Source of the DNA: Streptomyces sp. 2114.4
Lineage (GTDB): Bacteria > Actinomycetota > Actinomycetes > Streptomycetales > Streptomycetaceae
NCBI RefSeq assembly: GCF_900187385.1
Contig: NZ_FYEY01000001.1
Coordinates: forward strand, 6,448,001-6,512,000
Reading direction: 5' to 3'
DNA length: 64,000 bases
The translations under genes and the position numbers were made by a program. Positions 26,583-34,808 of the stretch are shown piece by piece (position 1 is the stretch's first letter; each line of letters begins with the position of its first letter). The notes beneath the pieces were generated by a model. The model worked only from the letters and a program-made list of their open reading frames with translations. It ran no database searches and was not told where the DNA came from.

Positions 26583-27281
26583 ATGGAGCAGGGCACAGCG
26601 GAACAGGAGCCGTGCGCCGGCGCGAGGGTGCCCGCGCAGGCCGGCCCCGCCGTGCCCCGGCGGCACTCCGTCCGCGGCCAGGTGCTGGCCGCGCTGCGCC
26701 ATGCGCTGGTCGGCGGGGAGCTGGCCCCGGGCGAGGTCTACTCCGCGCCCGCGCTCGCCGAGCACTACGGCGTCTCCGCGACCCCGGTCCGGGAGGCCAT
26801 GCAGCAGCTCGCGGGGGAGGGCGCCGTCGAGGTCGTGCCCAACCGCGGCTTCCGGGTCGCCGAGCGCAGCCCCCGTGACCTCGCCGAACTGGCCGAGGTC
26901 CGGGCGATGCTGGAGGTGCCCGCGATCGTCCGGCTGGCCCGGGCGCTGCCCCCCGAGCGCTGGGAGGGGCTGCGCCCGCTCGCCGATGCGGGCGTCACGG
27001 CCGCCGCCCGCGGTGACCGGGTCGGCTACGCCGAGGCCGACCACGCCTTCCATGACGCCCTGATGTCGCTCACCGGCAACCGCACGCTCACCGAGGTCAC
27101 CGGCGATCTGCTCCGCCGCGCCCAGTGGCCGCCGGCCGGCGGCCCCCGGCGGCGTACGGCCGAGCTGCTGGCCGACGCCTCCGAGCACACGGCGCTGCTC
27201 GACGCCCTGGTCGCCCAGGAGTACGCGGTGGCCGAGCGGATCGCCCGCGAGCATGTGTCGGTGGCGCGCCACCCGCACTGA
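26583..27281 (+). CDS. GntR-family regulator, FadR/FCD subgroup
   Basis: A 232-aa protein. The N-terminal winged HTH spans residues ~25-90 (GEVYSAPALAEHYGVSATPVREAMQQL) and a helical FCD ligand-binding domain follows (~100-225) with the metal-site-like segment AEADHAFHDALMSL. ATG 26583 has an AGGAGG RBS; an earlier in-frame GTG lacks one. It is transcribed divergently from the FhuF-NRPS unit, so both promoters and the iron box share one 183-bp gap. FCD regulators usually sense small carboxylates; the ligand here is unknown. Confidence 0.85.
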   Translation: MEQGTAEQEPCAGARVPAQAGPAVPRRHSVRGQVLAALRHALVGGELAPGEVYSAPALAEHYGVSATPVREAMQQLAGEGAVEVVPNRGFRVAERSPRDLAELAEVRAMLEVPAIVRLARALPPERWEGLRPLADAGVTAAARGDRVGYAEADHAFHDALMSLTGNRTLTEVTGDLLRRAQWPPAGGPRRRTAELLADASEHTALLDALVAQEYAVAERIAREHVSVARHPH

Positions 27282-27319
27282 GCGAGTCCGCCGGCGGCTC
27301 GGCCGGACGGCGCCGGGGT

Positions 27320-28195
27320 TCAGCCGGGCAGCAACTCCTCCAGTGGTAGCGCCGCGACATCGGCGGCGGGCCGGGAGAGATAGAGGTCGGCGTGGTAGAA
27401 GCCGTCGGCTTCCTTGTCCGCGGTGGACAGGCCGCGGGCGGCCAGCGCTTCGAACGCCGCCTTCCGCTCGTTGCCGTCGGCGAACCGCCGCTGACGGAAC
27501 GTACGGGTGGTGAGTCTCTCCGTCACCAGGCCGGCCCTGGCCAGCAGGGCGGAGATCGGCCGGTAGGACACCTCGCGCAGCACGAACGCGGCGACCCAGG
27601 GCGGCGCGGACACACAGTTGAAGAGGCGGGCGAAGGTACGGGCGGAGATGTAGCCGACGCCGCCGGTGACGGTGATCAGGTCGGTGCCGGCCAGTACCTT
27701 CCGCAGCTTTGGGCTCGGGTCGTCGAGTTCCAGGTTCTCCGCGAAGCCGTGGTCGAGCAGTCCGACCGCCCGGGCGTAGCCGACCGCGCGGTCCGCCGCG
27801 TCGATGCCGGTCACCTTGAGGGGTTCGGCACGTCGCCGGGTGGCGAAGAACGTGCGGTCCTCCTCCAGGAGTTGGGCGGTGGACGGCTGTGCCTTGCCGT
27901 TCCCGGCATAGCGGTCGTAGAGGTCGGTGAGGGAGAGCTGGTGGTTGAGCAGTGCGGCGTTGACCCCGTACGAGCAGCAGAGGTCGACGACGTTCAAGGG
28001 CGGGCGGTCGCTGCGGTGCCGCTGCAGGGTCTCGGCCACGGCACGGAACACCGCTTGGCCGTGGTGCGGAATCTGGTAGTCCAGGGGGTTCAGCGTGGTG
28101 AAGTACCGACGGGGATCCGGGCAGTTGTAGATCGCCTCGAAATCTGCCTTGCCCCAGTCGCTCGCAGCGGTCGTGTTGGTCACTCCTGCTGTCAT
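27320..28195 (-). CDS. Class I SAM-dependent methyltransferase-like protein
   Basis: A 291-aa protein. NVVDLCCSYGVNAALL (residues ~65-80) sits where SAM motif I should be but has Cys-Cys-Ser in place of the usual G-x-G. VTGIDAADRAVGYAR is motif II, and TDLITVTGGVGY is motif post-I/IV. ATG 28195 has an AGGAGG RBS; the longer frame upstream does not. It converges with the GntR gene (38-bp gap). The Cys-rich motif I makes SAM binding likely but not certain. Substrate unknown. Confidence 0.65.
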   Translation of the reverse strand: MTAGVTNTTAASDWGKADFEAIYNCPDPRRYFTTLNPLDYQIPHHGQAVFRAVAETLQRHRSDRPPLNVVDLCCSYGVNAALLNHQLSLTDLYDRYAGNGKAQPSTAQLLEEDRTFFATRRRAEPLKVTGIDAADRAVGYARAVGLLDHGFAENLELDDPSPKLRKVLAGTDLITVTGGVGYISARTFARLFNCVSAPPWVAAFVLREVSYRPISALLARAGLVTERLTTRTFRQRRFADGNERKAAFEALAARGLSTADKEADGFYHADLYLSRPAADVAALPLEELLPG

Positions 28196-28591
28196 GTGGC
28201 CTCCTGAAAGGCTGTGCCAGTGGGTGGGGCCGGCTGGTCCCGGACCAGCATCCATACCCCGCTGCCGCCTCACAGTGCGACTTGCGGCCATTCTCGGGGC
28301 CTGTGGGGCGTCGTGAGACATCCCTGCCCCGGGCCTTCGGCTCATAGTCCCACCTCAGGCTTCGCGCGGCGCGTCGGCGGCCGGCCGGGGCCGCAACCAT
28401 CGCAGCCCGGCCGATCCACTGCCGGGACCATATGAATCCGGCCAATCGTCGAAAGATCCGGCATGGCCGGTGTTGAGGGGTTGACGGCGACGGAACGAGC
28501 GGGGCACGGGCGGCGGATCGAGCGGCGGCGGCAGCGGACGAGGCGGCCGGCCGCCACGGAGAGTGGAGGACCGGCCGCCACCCGTGAGGCC
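28196..28591. other. 396-bp noncoding stretch
   Basis: Holds the promoter and RBS of the methyltransferase (minus strand) and the 3' flank of the TetR gene. An 18-bp perfect palindrome CCCGTGAGGCCTCACGGG (28581-28598) overlaps the TetR stop codon and may end transcription. No supported gene was seen; short frames here lack RBS and family sequence. Confidence 0.5.
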
Positions 28592-29164
28592 TCACGGGCG
28601 GACCGTGAGACCGTCCAGGGTGAGGTCGAGCAGGCGCTCCGCTTGCTGTCGGTGTTCGGCGCCCGCCGAGGTGAGGGCGATGCCTTCCAGGGCGGCGCCG
28701 ATGTCGGTGGGCCGGATATCGGCACGGATCGCCCCGGCGGCCGTGCAGGCGTCCATGAGCGAGGTGAGGGCGGCCTGGATCATTTCCCGGCTGTGACCAT
28801 AGGGATTGTTTCCCTTCGCGGCGATGGCGCGCAGGGCGTCGATCATGCCGTACTTGGCGGTGACGTAGTCGAGGAAGAGGCGCGTCCACGCGCGCAGGGC
28901 CTCCGCCGCCGGCTTCTGTGCGAGCAGGGCGGGGGCGGCGTCGCACAGCTGGGCCACCTCGTTGCGGTAGACCGCTTCGACCAGGGCCTCCCGGGTGGGG
29001 AAGTGGCGGTAGAGAGTCGCGCTGCCCACGCCCGCCTCCTTGGCGATGCGTTCCAGGTGTGCGTCCAGTCCCTCCGTCGTGAACACGCGCACAGCAGCCG
29101 CGAGGATCTTCTCCCTGTTGCGCCGTGCGTCAGCCCGCAACGGCCGAGGCGCTCCGTCGGTCAT
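28592..29164 (-). CDS. TetR-family repressor
   Basis: A 190-aa protein with an N-terminal TetR HTH at residues ~15-60 (AAVRVFTTEGLDAHLERIAKEAGVGSATLYRHFPTREALV, given here as key residues G-x-G-S-A-T-L-Y-R-H-F) and an all-helical ligand domain. It is divergent from an SDR gene with a 150-bp intergenic region carrying inverted repeats, the classical arrangement in which TetR represses its neighbour and itself. The inducer is unknown. Confidence 0.85.
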   Translation of the reverse strand: MTDGAPRPLRADARRNREKILAAAVRVFTTEGLDAHLERIAKEAGVGSATLYRHFPTREALVEAVYRNEVAQLCDAAPALLAQKPAAEALRAWTRLFLDYVTAKYGMIDALRAIAAKGNNPYGHSREMIQAALTSLMDACTAAGAIRADIRPTDIGAALEGIALTSAGAEHRQQAERLLDLTLDGLTVRP

Positions 29165-29212
29165 CAGCGCTCGCCATCCCCTCTCGTCCTCTCAGAAGTC
29201 TTTCGACTTGTT

Positions 29213-29262
29213 AAACGGAGGCGCCCCCACTTAATCTGAGCTAAACGGGGACACCTCCGTTT
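29213..29262. promoter_or_regulatory. Candidate TetR operator cluster
   Basis: Three half sites: AAACGGAGG (29213-29221), AAACGGGG (29243-29250) and CCTCCGTTT (29254-29262). The last two form a 20-bp imperfect palindrome (29243-29262), and the first and third are an exact 9-bp inverted repeat. All lie between the TetR and SDR starts. Confidence 0.7.
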
Positions 29263-29314
29263 CACTGTAGGTCACCGCACTGGCCTGCGCGCACTCCGCG
29301 AAAGGAAGCCGGTC

Positions 29315-30052
29315 ATGTCGGGTATCCAGGGCAAAGTCATCGCGATCACGGGTGCCAGCAGCGGCATCGGCGAGGCGACGGCGCTCCACCTCGCCGAGCG
29401 GGGCGCCCGGCTCGTGCTCGGGGCCCGGCGCGAGGACCGGCTGAACGCCGTCGTGGACGGCATCACGGCGAAGGGCGGCACTGCCGTCGGCGTCATCGTC
29501 GACGTCACGCGCCGCGCAGACCTCCGGCGCCTGACGGACACGGCCCTCGACCGGTACGGCCGGCTCGACGTCCTCGTCTCCAATGCGGGCACGATGGCCG
29601 TCTCGCCGTTCGACGACCTGCGCCAGGACGACTGGGACGCCATGGTCTCCACCCACATCACCGGCCTGCTCAACGGCATCGGGGCGGCCCTGCCCGTCTT
29701 CCGCCGGCAGCGCGCCGGCCAGTTCGTCAACGTCGGCTCCACCGCGGCCTACGTCGTCAAAACCCCCCAGGCGGTCTATGCGGCCACCAAGACGGCGGTG
29801 AAGGTGCTCACCGAGGGCCTGCGCCAGGAATCGGGACCCGACCTGCGCGTCACCCTCGTCTCGCCCGGCTTCACCCACACCGAAGGCGTCGGCAAGGGAG
29901 CCGGCCCCGAAGCCGCGGCCGCGATGACCCGGCAGCGCGACGAGATCGCCATGCCGCCCTCCGCCGTCGCCTCCGCCATCGGCTACGCCATCGAGCAGCC
30001 CGAGGGCGTCGACGTGAGCGAGATCGTCGTCCGCCCCACCGTGCAGGCCTGA
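29315..30052 (+). CDS. Classical short-chain dehydrogenase/reductase
   Basis: A 245-aa Rossmann enzyme. TGASSGIG (residues ~11-18) is the NAD(P) loop, VSNAG (~88-92) the structural motif, and Ser in VGSTAA with Y-x-A-x-K (VYAATK) the catalytic set. An arginine in the second strand (GARREDR) favours NADP(H). An AGGAAG RBS precedes ATG 29315. Regulation by the divergent TetR protein is likely. The substrate is not visible. Confidence 0.9.
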   Translation: MSGIQGKVIAITGASSGIGEATALHLAERGARLVLGARREDRLNAVVDGITAKGGTAVGVIVDVTRRADLRRLTDTALDRYGRLDVLVSNAGTMAVSPFDDLRQDDWDAMVSTHITGLLNGIGAALPVFRRQRAGQFVNVGSTAAYVVKTPQAVYAATKTAVKVLTEGLRQESGPDLRVTLVSPGFTHTEGVGKGAGPEAAAAMTRQRDEIAMPPSAVASAIGYAIEQPEGVDVSEIVVRPTVQA

Positions 30053-30082
30053 TCGCCGCGGGCCGGGCCGAAGAGACACCCG

Positions 30083-30952
30083 CTACGTCGCCGTGACGCC
30101 GGTGGACAGATGATCGGCGAGCCACGTGGGGACGCCGCCCATCAGGCGGAAGAGCCGGGCCGCCTCGGCGCGCAGCCGGTCCGCGTCGGCGTCCGGGGCG
30201 GCGTCGGCCAGCGCCACGAGGGCCGGTGCCGTGCCGACCAGAAAGCCCAGCTCCTCGCGGATCCGCAGCGACTCGGCGAAACCGTGCCGGGCCTCCGCCA
30301 AATCCCCGTCGCGCAGGGCGAGTCCGGCCAGATGGCGCCAGGTGAAGGACAGCAGCAGGGTGTCGCCGTGCGCGGTGGCGCCGGCGTGTGCACGGCGGTA
30401 GGCGGCCCGCGCCGCGTCCGGGCTGTCGGCGACATGCTCGGCCATCAGGCCGCGGCGGAAGTCCAGCAGCGGCCGGCCGGCCGCGGTGGGTGCCAGCAGC
30501 GCGGCGGCCCGGCCGAGTGCCGAACGGGCCTCGTCGGCGCGGTCGCGGACGCCCAGGACCGTGGCGGCGTACGCGAGATGACCGCGTTCGCAGGCCGCGC
30601 CGCCCCGCTCGTCGTCGTCGCCCGCCAGCGCCTCGGCGGCGCGCAGCGCGTCCTCGGCCTCTGCCCAGCCGGTGGCCGTGAACATGCACCGTTCGACCAG
30701 CAGCGCGGCGCGACGCAGCGCGGACGGCGCGTGCCGGACGGAGTGCACCTCCAGCAGGGCGGCCGCATCGTCCCAGCAGCCGCGGGAGCGCAGACGCCAA
30801 ACGGCACGGTCGAGGGGGCCGTCCCCCTCGGCCGTGCCGAGTGATGCTGTCTCCGGTGCGGATGCCGGTGCCGGTACCGCGAGCGGCACCACGACTGCAG
30901 AACCGGCCGGATCCGCGGAATCCGCGGATTCCGGCATGGCGGTATCCGCCAC
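30083..30952 (-). CDS. TPR-like helical repeat protein of unknown function
   Basis: A 289-aa soluble protein. The N-terminal 45 residues are Ala/Pro/Ser-rich and probably disordered. The rest is Ala/Leu/Arg-rich helix pairs with TPR-like spacing (for example AYRRAHAGATAHGDTLLLSF and EARHGFAESLRIREELGF). It resembles the C-terminal helical part of LAL/AfsR-type regulators without their DNA-binding domain. It converges with the SDR gene (30-bp gap). No catalytic motif was seen. Confidence 0.6.
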   Translation of the reverse strand: MADTAMPESADSADPAGSAVVVPLAVPAPASAPETASLGTAEGDGPLDRAVWRLRSRGCWDDAAALLEVHSVRHAPSALRRAALLVERCMFTATGWAEAEDALRAAEALAGDDDERGGAACERGHLAYAATVLGVRDRADEARSALGRAAALLAPTAAGRPLLDFRRGLMAEHVADSPDAARAAYRRAHAGATAHGDTLLLSFTWRHLAGLALRDGDLAEARHGFAESLRIREELGFLVGTAPALVALADAAPDADADRLRAEAARLFRLMGGVPTWLADHLSTGVTAT

Positions 30953-31184
30953 ATTGCCCTCCCCGAGCGCGCCATTGAGCTGGAAGTTGGAAGCAGTGGG
31001 CGCATCTCAGCACGGATCCCGCCGCCCGGCCAAGGGGGTGGGTGAATGAATTCACAATCCCCGGGCGGGCGTTCCGGACCGCCGGCGCGGCCCTGATCGG
31101 GCACATCGCCGCACCGTGCGGCGGGCCCGGGGCACCACGACTGGCCGCGTGATGACGCCCGATCGAGTTACCCCGAATGGCGTA

Positions 31185-31219
31185 ATCGGGCCCCGCCGGG
31201 TCGAACGGCGGGGCCCGAT
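31185..31219 (-). terminator. Strong hairpin downstream of the PucR gene
   Basis: A 13-bp perfect stem (31185-31197 with 31207-31219) and 9-nt loop, about 90 bp beyond the PucR stop (31308, minus strand). The rest of 30953-31307 holds the promoter of the TPR gene; no other gene was seen. Confidence 0.75.
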
Positions 31220-31307
31220 CGGGCGACAGGCGCGGGCAGTCGCTCCGCGGCGGCGCCACGCGGACGGCGCCGCGGCGCGGGGCGGAGCCGTACGCGGGAC
31301 CGCGTCG

Positions 31308-33050
31308 TCAGCTCATCCGCAGCGCCAGGAAGAAATCGAGCTTGTCCTCCAGGCGGGACAGATCGCGGCCGGTCAGCTGCTCGATGCGGCCCACCCGGTA
31401 GCGGAGGGTGTTGACGTGCAGGTGGAGGCGGCTGGCGCAGCGGGTCCAGGAGCCGTCGCAGTCCAGGAACGCCTCCAGGGTGGGGATCAGCTCGGCGCGG
31501 TGCTTGCGGTCGTAGTCGCGCAGCGGGTCCAGGAGGCGGGCGGTGAAGGCCCGTCGGACGTCGTCCGGCACGAAGGGCAGCAGCAGGACGTGCGAGGCCA
31601 GCTCCTCGTGCCCGGCGGCGCAGACCCGGCCCGGACGGGCCGCGGCGACCCGGCGGGCGTGCCGGGCCTCCTCCAGGGCGCCGCGCAGCCCCTCGGCGGA
31701 GTGGACCGCGGCGCTCACCCCGACCGTCAGCCGCCCGTCGTCCGCCAGACCGCGGCCGAGCGGCCCCCGGACGGCGGACAGCAGCTCATCGGCGTGCAGA
31801 CCGGCCGCCGAGGGGGCGCCGGGCTCGTCCGGGACGGGCAGTGGCACCAGCGCCACCGCCTCGTCGCCGGTGTGTGCCACGGCGATGCGGTCGGAGGGCT
31901 CCGGGCCGAACGTGCCGGGATCGACCAGCATTTCCTCCAGCAGGCTCTGCGCCACGGGGCCACCGGGGACGTCGCCGTCCTCCCACTCGACCCTGGCCAC
32001 CACGATCTGCCAGTGCGGCGCCGCGCCCAGCCCCGGCAGCAGCACCGGGGCCGCCACCCGCAGCCGGGCCGCGATCTCGGCGGGCGGAGCGCCGGTCTGG
32101 ACGAGTTCCAGGACCTCCTGGGCGAGCCGGCGGCGCACCGTACGGGCGGCATCGCGCCGGTCGCGTTCCACGACGATCAGCTGGGTGACGCCGTGCAGCA
32201 GGTCAAGGCGCTCTTCGGACCAGTCACCGGCGTCCGCCTCGACGGCCAGCAGCCAGTCGCTCAGCAGCGTCCGGCGCAGATCACGGCCCTCGTGGCGGAT
32301 CGGGAAGAGGGAGAAAGTGGAGCTCGCCGGCCCGTCGCCCGGCCGCCGCCCCTCCTCGGGCTTCCCCCGGGCCTCGTCCGCGGCGGCGGTCGTCGCGGTG
32401 CTCCCCTCGACAGTGACGCGATGCGGGCCCCGACGCCCCGAACGGGCGGCCGCCAGGTGCTCGCCCGCGAGACGGGCGGCCAGTTCACCGGAGAGCTCGG
32501 GCCCGGCGTCCGCCAGTGTGGAGCCCGCGATCTGCCGGCCCGTGGGGGAGAGCACCCAGGCCCGCAGGTCAAGGTCGGAGCCGAGCAGGTCCAGGACCAC
32601 CTCAGGGCCGCCGCCCGTGGGGCCCGACGTCATCAGCCGCCGGTGGCGGTCCACCACGGCCGCCAGATCGCCCGCCCGTTCGCTGGAGACCTGGCGGACG
32701 ACATGCTCGGTGATGGAGGCGAACGAGACGTCCTCGACGACGGAGAACAGCGGCAGCCGGTGGCGGAGGCAGGCCTGCACGAGGTCGTCGGGGACCGAGC
32801 CCAGCTCCGCCTCGCCCGCCGCGAGCCCGGCGACCCCCGCGGTGGCCAGGATGCGCACGAACCGTTCGGAGTCCTCCGGTTCACGGCGCCACGCCAGCCC
32901 CGTCAGCACCAGTTCGCCGCCGGAGAGGTAGCGGCTGGGGTCCCGCAGGTCGGTGGTCATCACGCCGCGTACCGTGCGGTCCAGCTCTTCCTCGCCCCCG
33001 AGCAGCCGGAGGCCAAGGGTATGGGTGTCCAGGAGTGCGCGGAGCCGCAT
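31308..33050 (-). CDS. pucR: PucR-family transcriptional regulator of purine catabolism
   Basis: A 580-aa protein. Residues ~1-130 are the PucR N-terminal ligand domain (DLRDPSRYLSGGELVLTGLAW). A central GGDEF-like region follows, and the C-terminal PucR HTH is SRLHLHVNTLRYRVGRIEQL near residue 545-565. ATG 33050 has a GAGG-type RBS; the longer upstream frame is not supported. It diverges from the xanthine dehydrogenase operon, matching the known role of PucR proteins as purine-degradation regulators. Palindromes in the 275-bp shared promoter are candidate operators. Confidence 0.85.
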   Translation of the reverse strand: MRLRALLDTHTLGLRLLGGEEELDRTVRGVMTTDLRDPSRYLSGGELVLTGLAWRREPEDSERFVRILATAGVAGLAAGEAELGSVPDDLVQACLRHRLPLFSVVEDVSFASITEHVVRQVSSERAGDLAAVVDRHRRLMTSGPTGGGPEVVLDLLGSDLDLRAWVLSPTGRQIAGSTLADAGPELSGELAARLAGEHLAAARSGRRGPHRVTVEGSTATTAAADEARGKPEEGRRPGDGPASSTFSLFPIRHEGRDLRRTLLSDWLLAVEADAGDWSEERLDLLHGVTQLIVVERDRRDAARTVRRRLAQEVLELVQTGAPPAEIAARLRVAAPVLLPGLGAAPHWQIVVARVEWEDGDVPGGPVAQSLLEEMLVDPGTFGPEPSDRIAVAHTGDEAVALVPLPVPDEPGAPSAAGLHADELLSAVRGPLGRGLADDGRLTVGVSAAVHSAEGLRGALEEARHARRVAAARPGRVCAAGHEELASHVLLLPFVPDDVRRAFTARLLDPLRDYDRKHRAELIPTLEAFLDCDGSWTRCASRLHLHVNTLRYRVGRIEQLTGRDLSRLEDKLDFFLALRMS

Positions 33051-33200
33051 GACCTCGCCCGCCGTTCTTTGCTGTCTGGTGTTGCCGGTGGAATGCCGCG
33101 AGGTTTCCGAGCCTCGTCTTTCGTTCGAATCTACAAGACATGTGGTGTGGCCAGCCAACCGCTTCATGGTTTCGGTGACTGCACCGGGCGGGTGCCGGGC

Positions 33201-33215
33201 GCGTTCACTGAACGC
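33201..33215. promoter_or_regulatory. Candidate operator in the pucR-xdh promoter
   Basis: GCGTTCACTGAACGC is a perfect 7-1-7 palindrome midway between the divergent starts (33050 and 33326). A tandem 9-bp repeat TTCGTAGAA-TTCGTAGAA (33298-33315) abuts the xdh RBS. Either could bind PucR. Confidence 0.5.
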
Positions 33216-33325
33216 ATCTCCATGAACAAGACATGAATGAACGACTCCGTGGCGATGCCGGCGCAGCGTCCTCACCATGAGTAGCGAACGACCCGATTTC
33301 GTAGAATTCGTAGAAGAGGCCAACG

Positions 33326-34213
33326 ATGGACTTCCTTCGCCCCGCCAGCTGGGAGGAGGCGCTCGCCGCCAAGGCCGAGCACCCTACTGCTGTGCCCATC
33401 GCGGGCGGCACGGACGTGATGGTCGAGATCAACTTCGACCACCGCCGCCCCGCGTACCTGCTCGACCTGAACCGCATCGGTGACCTGAGCGAGTGGGAGG
33501 TCGGAGAGAAGACCGTACGCCTGGGTGCCTCCGTCTCTTACACGCAGATCATGGAGAACCTGCGGGCCGAACTCCCGGGCCTGGCCCTGGCCTCGCACAC
33601 GGTGGCCTCCCCGCAGATCCGCAACCGCGGCGGCGTCGGCGGCAACCTCGGCACCGCCTCCCCGGCCGGCGACGCGCACCCCGCGCTGCTCGCGTCCGGC
33701 TGTGAGGTCGAGGTGGAATCCGTGCGCGGCCGCCGGATGATCCCGATCGACGACTTCTACACCGGCGTCAAGCGCAACGCCATGGAGCCCGACGAGCTGA
33801 TCCGTTCGGTGCATCTGCCCAAGGCGGACGGCCCGCAGCAGTTCTCCAAGGTGGGCACCCGCAACGCCATGGTCATCGCGGTCTGCGCCTTCGGTATCGC
33901 GCTGCACCCCGGCACCCGCACGGTGCGCACCGGCATCGGCTCCGCCGCACCCACCCCCGTACGGGCCCGTGAGGCCGAGGACTTCCTCGTCGCGGCGCTG
34001 GAGGAGGGCGGCTTCTGGGAGTCGGGGAATCCCCTCCCGCCGTCCCTCGCCAAGCAGTTCGCGCAGCTCGCCTCCGGCGCCTGCAACCCGATCGACGATG
34101 TGCGCGGCAGCGCCAAGTACCGCAGGCATGCGGTCGGCATCATGGCGCGCCGCACCCTCGGCTGGACCTGGGAGTCCTACCGGGGCAAGGAGAGGAGCGC
34201 ACAGTGCGCGTGA
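33326..34213 (+). CDS. Xanthine dehydrogenase, FAD-binding subunit
   Basis: A 295-aa CoxM/PCMH-type subunit. PIAGGTDVMVE (residues ~25-35) and the glycine-rich ASPQIRNRGGVGGNLGTASP (~95-115) contact FAD; a CO-dehydrogenase flavoprotein C-terminal domain follows. In the complex it passes electrons from the Fe-S centres to NAD+. A GAGG RBS sits 8 nt before ATG 33326. First gene of the xdh operon; its end overlaps the next start by 10 bp. Confidence 0.92.
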   Translation: MDFLRPASWEEALAAKAEHPTAVPIAGGTDVMVEINFDHRRPAYLLDLNRIGDLSEWEVGEKTVRLGASVSYTQIMENLRAELPGLALASHTVASPQIRNRGGVGGNLGTASPAGDAHPALLASGCEVEVESVRGRRMIPIDDFYTGVKRNAMEPDELIRSVHLPKADGPQQFSKVGTRNAMVIAVCAFGIALHPGTRTVRTGIGSAAPTPVRAREAEDFLVAALEEGGFWESGNPLPPSLAKQFAQLASGACNPIDDVRGSAKYRRHAVGIMARRTLGWTWESYRGKERSAQCA

Positions 34214-34803
34214 CATTCACCGTCAACGGCCGCCAGCAGGAGGCCGACGACGTCTGGGAAGGCGAGAGCCTGCTGCACGTCCTCCGTGAGCGGATGGGCC
34301 TGCCGGGCTCCAAGAACGCCTGTGAGCAGGGCGAATGCGGGTCCTGCACGGTCCGTCTGGACGGTGTGCCGGTGTGCTCCTGCCTGGTCGCCGCGGGCCA
34401 GGTCGAGGGCCGCGACGTGGTGACCGTCGAGGGCCTGGCGGACTTCGCCCGGCAGCGCGCCGAGAACGGCGGCTGTGCCTCCGGCACCTGCGGTACGAGC
34501 ATCGACCAGGCCCAGCGGTGGCAGGCCCGCCCGGCCGGTTCGCAGGCCGGGGAGGGGGCCGAACTCTCCCCGATCCAGCAGGCGTTCATCGACGCCGGTG
34601 CGGTCCAGTGCGGCTTTTGCACCCCGGGCCTGCTGGTCGCCGCCGACGAGCTGCTGGAGCGCAACGACTCCCCGTCGGACGCCGACATCCGTGAGGCGCT
34701 GTCGGGCAACCTCTGCCGCTGCACGGGCTACGAGAAGATCCTTGACGCGGTCCGGCTGGCGGCCGCCCGCGGCGCGCACCCGACCGCCGGACAGGGGGCC
34801 TGA
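34204..34803 (+). CDS. Xanthine dehydrogenase, 2x[2Fe-2S] subunit
   Basis: A 199-aa subunit. The plant-ferredoxin cluster ligands are in CEQGECGSC and a following VCSC (residues ~40-61); the second cluster ligands are in QCGFC and LCRCTGY. Most family members have about 155-170 residues. Here ~35 extra residues (about 92-126), including a GGCASGTCG stretch with two more Cys, lie between the two clusters. GTG 34204 follows GGAGAGGAG and overlaps the FAD subunit, so the two are translationally coupled. Confidence 0.92.
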   Translation: MRVTFTVNGRQQEADDVWEGESLLHVLRERMGLPGSKNACEQGECGSCTVRLDGVPVCSCLVAAGQVEGRDVVTVEGLADFARQRAENGGCASGTCGTSIDQAQRWQARPAGSQAGEGAELSPIQQAFIDAGAVQCGFCTPGLLVAADELLERNDSPSDADIREALSGNLCRCTGYEKILDAVRLAAARGAHPTAGQGA

Positions 34804-34808
34804 TCGCC

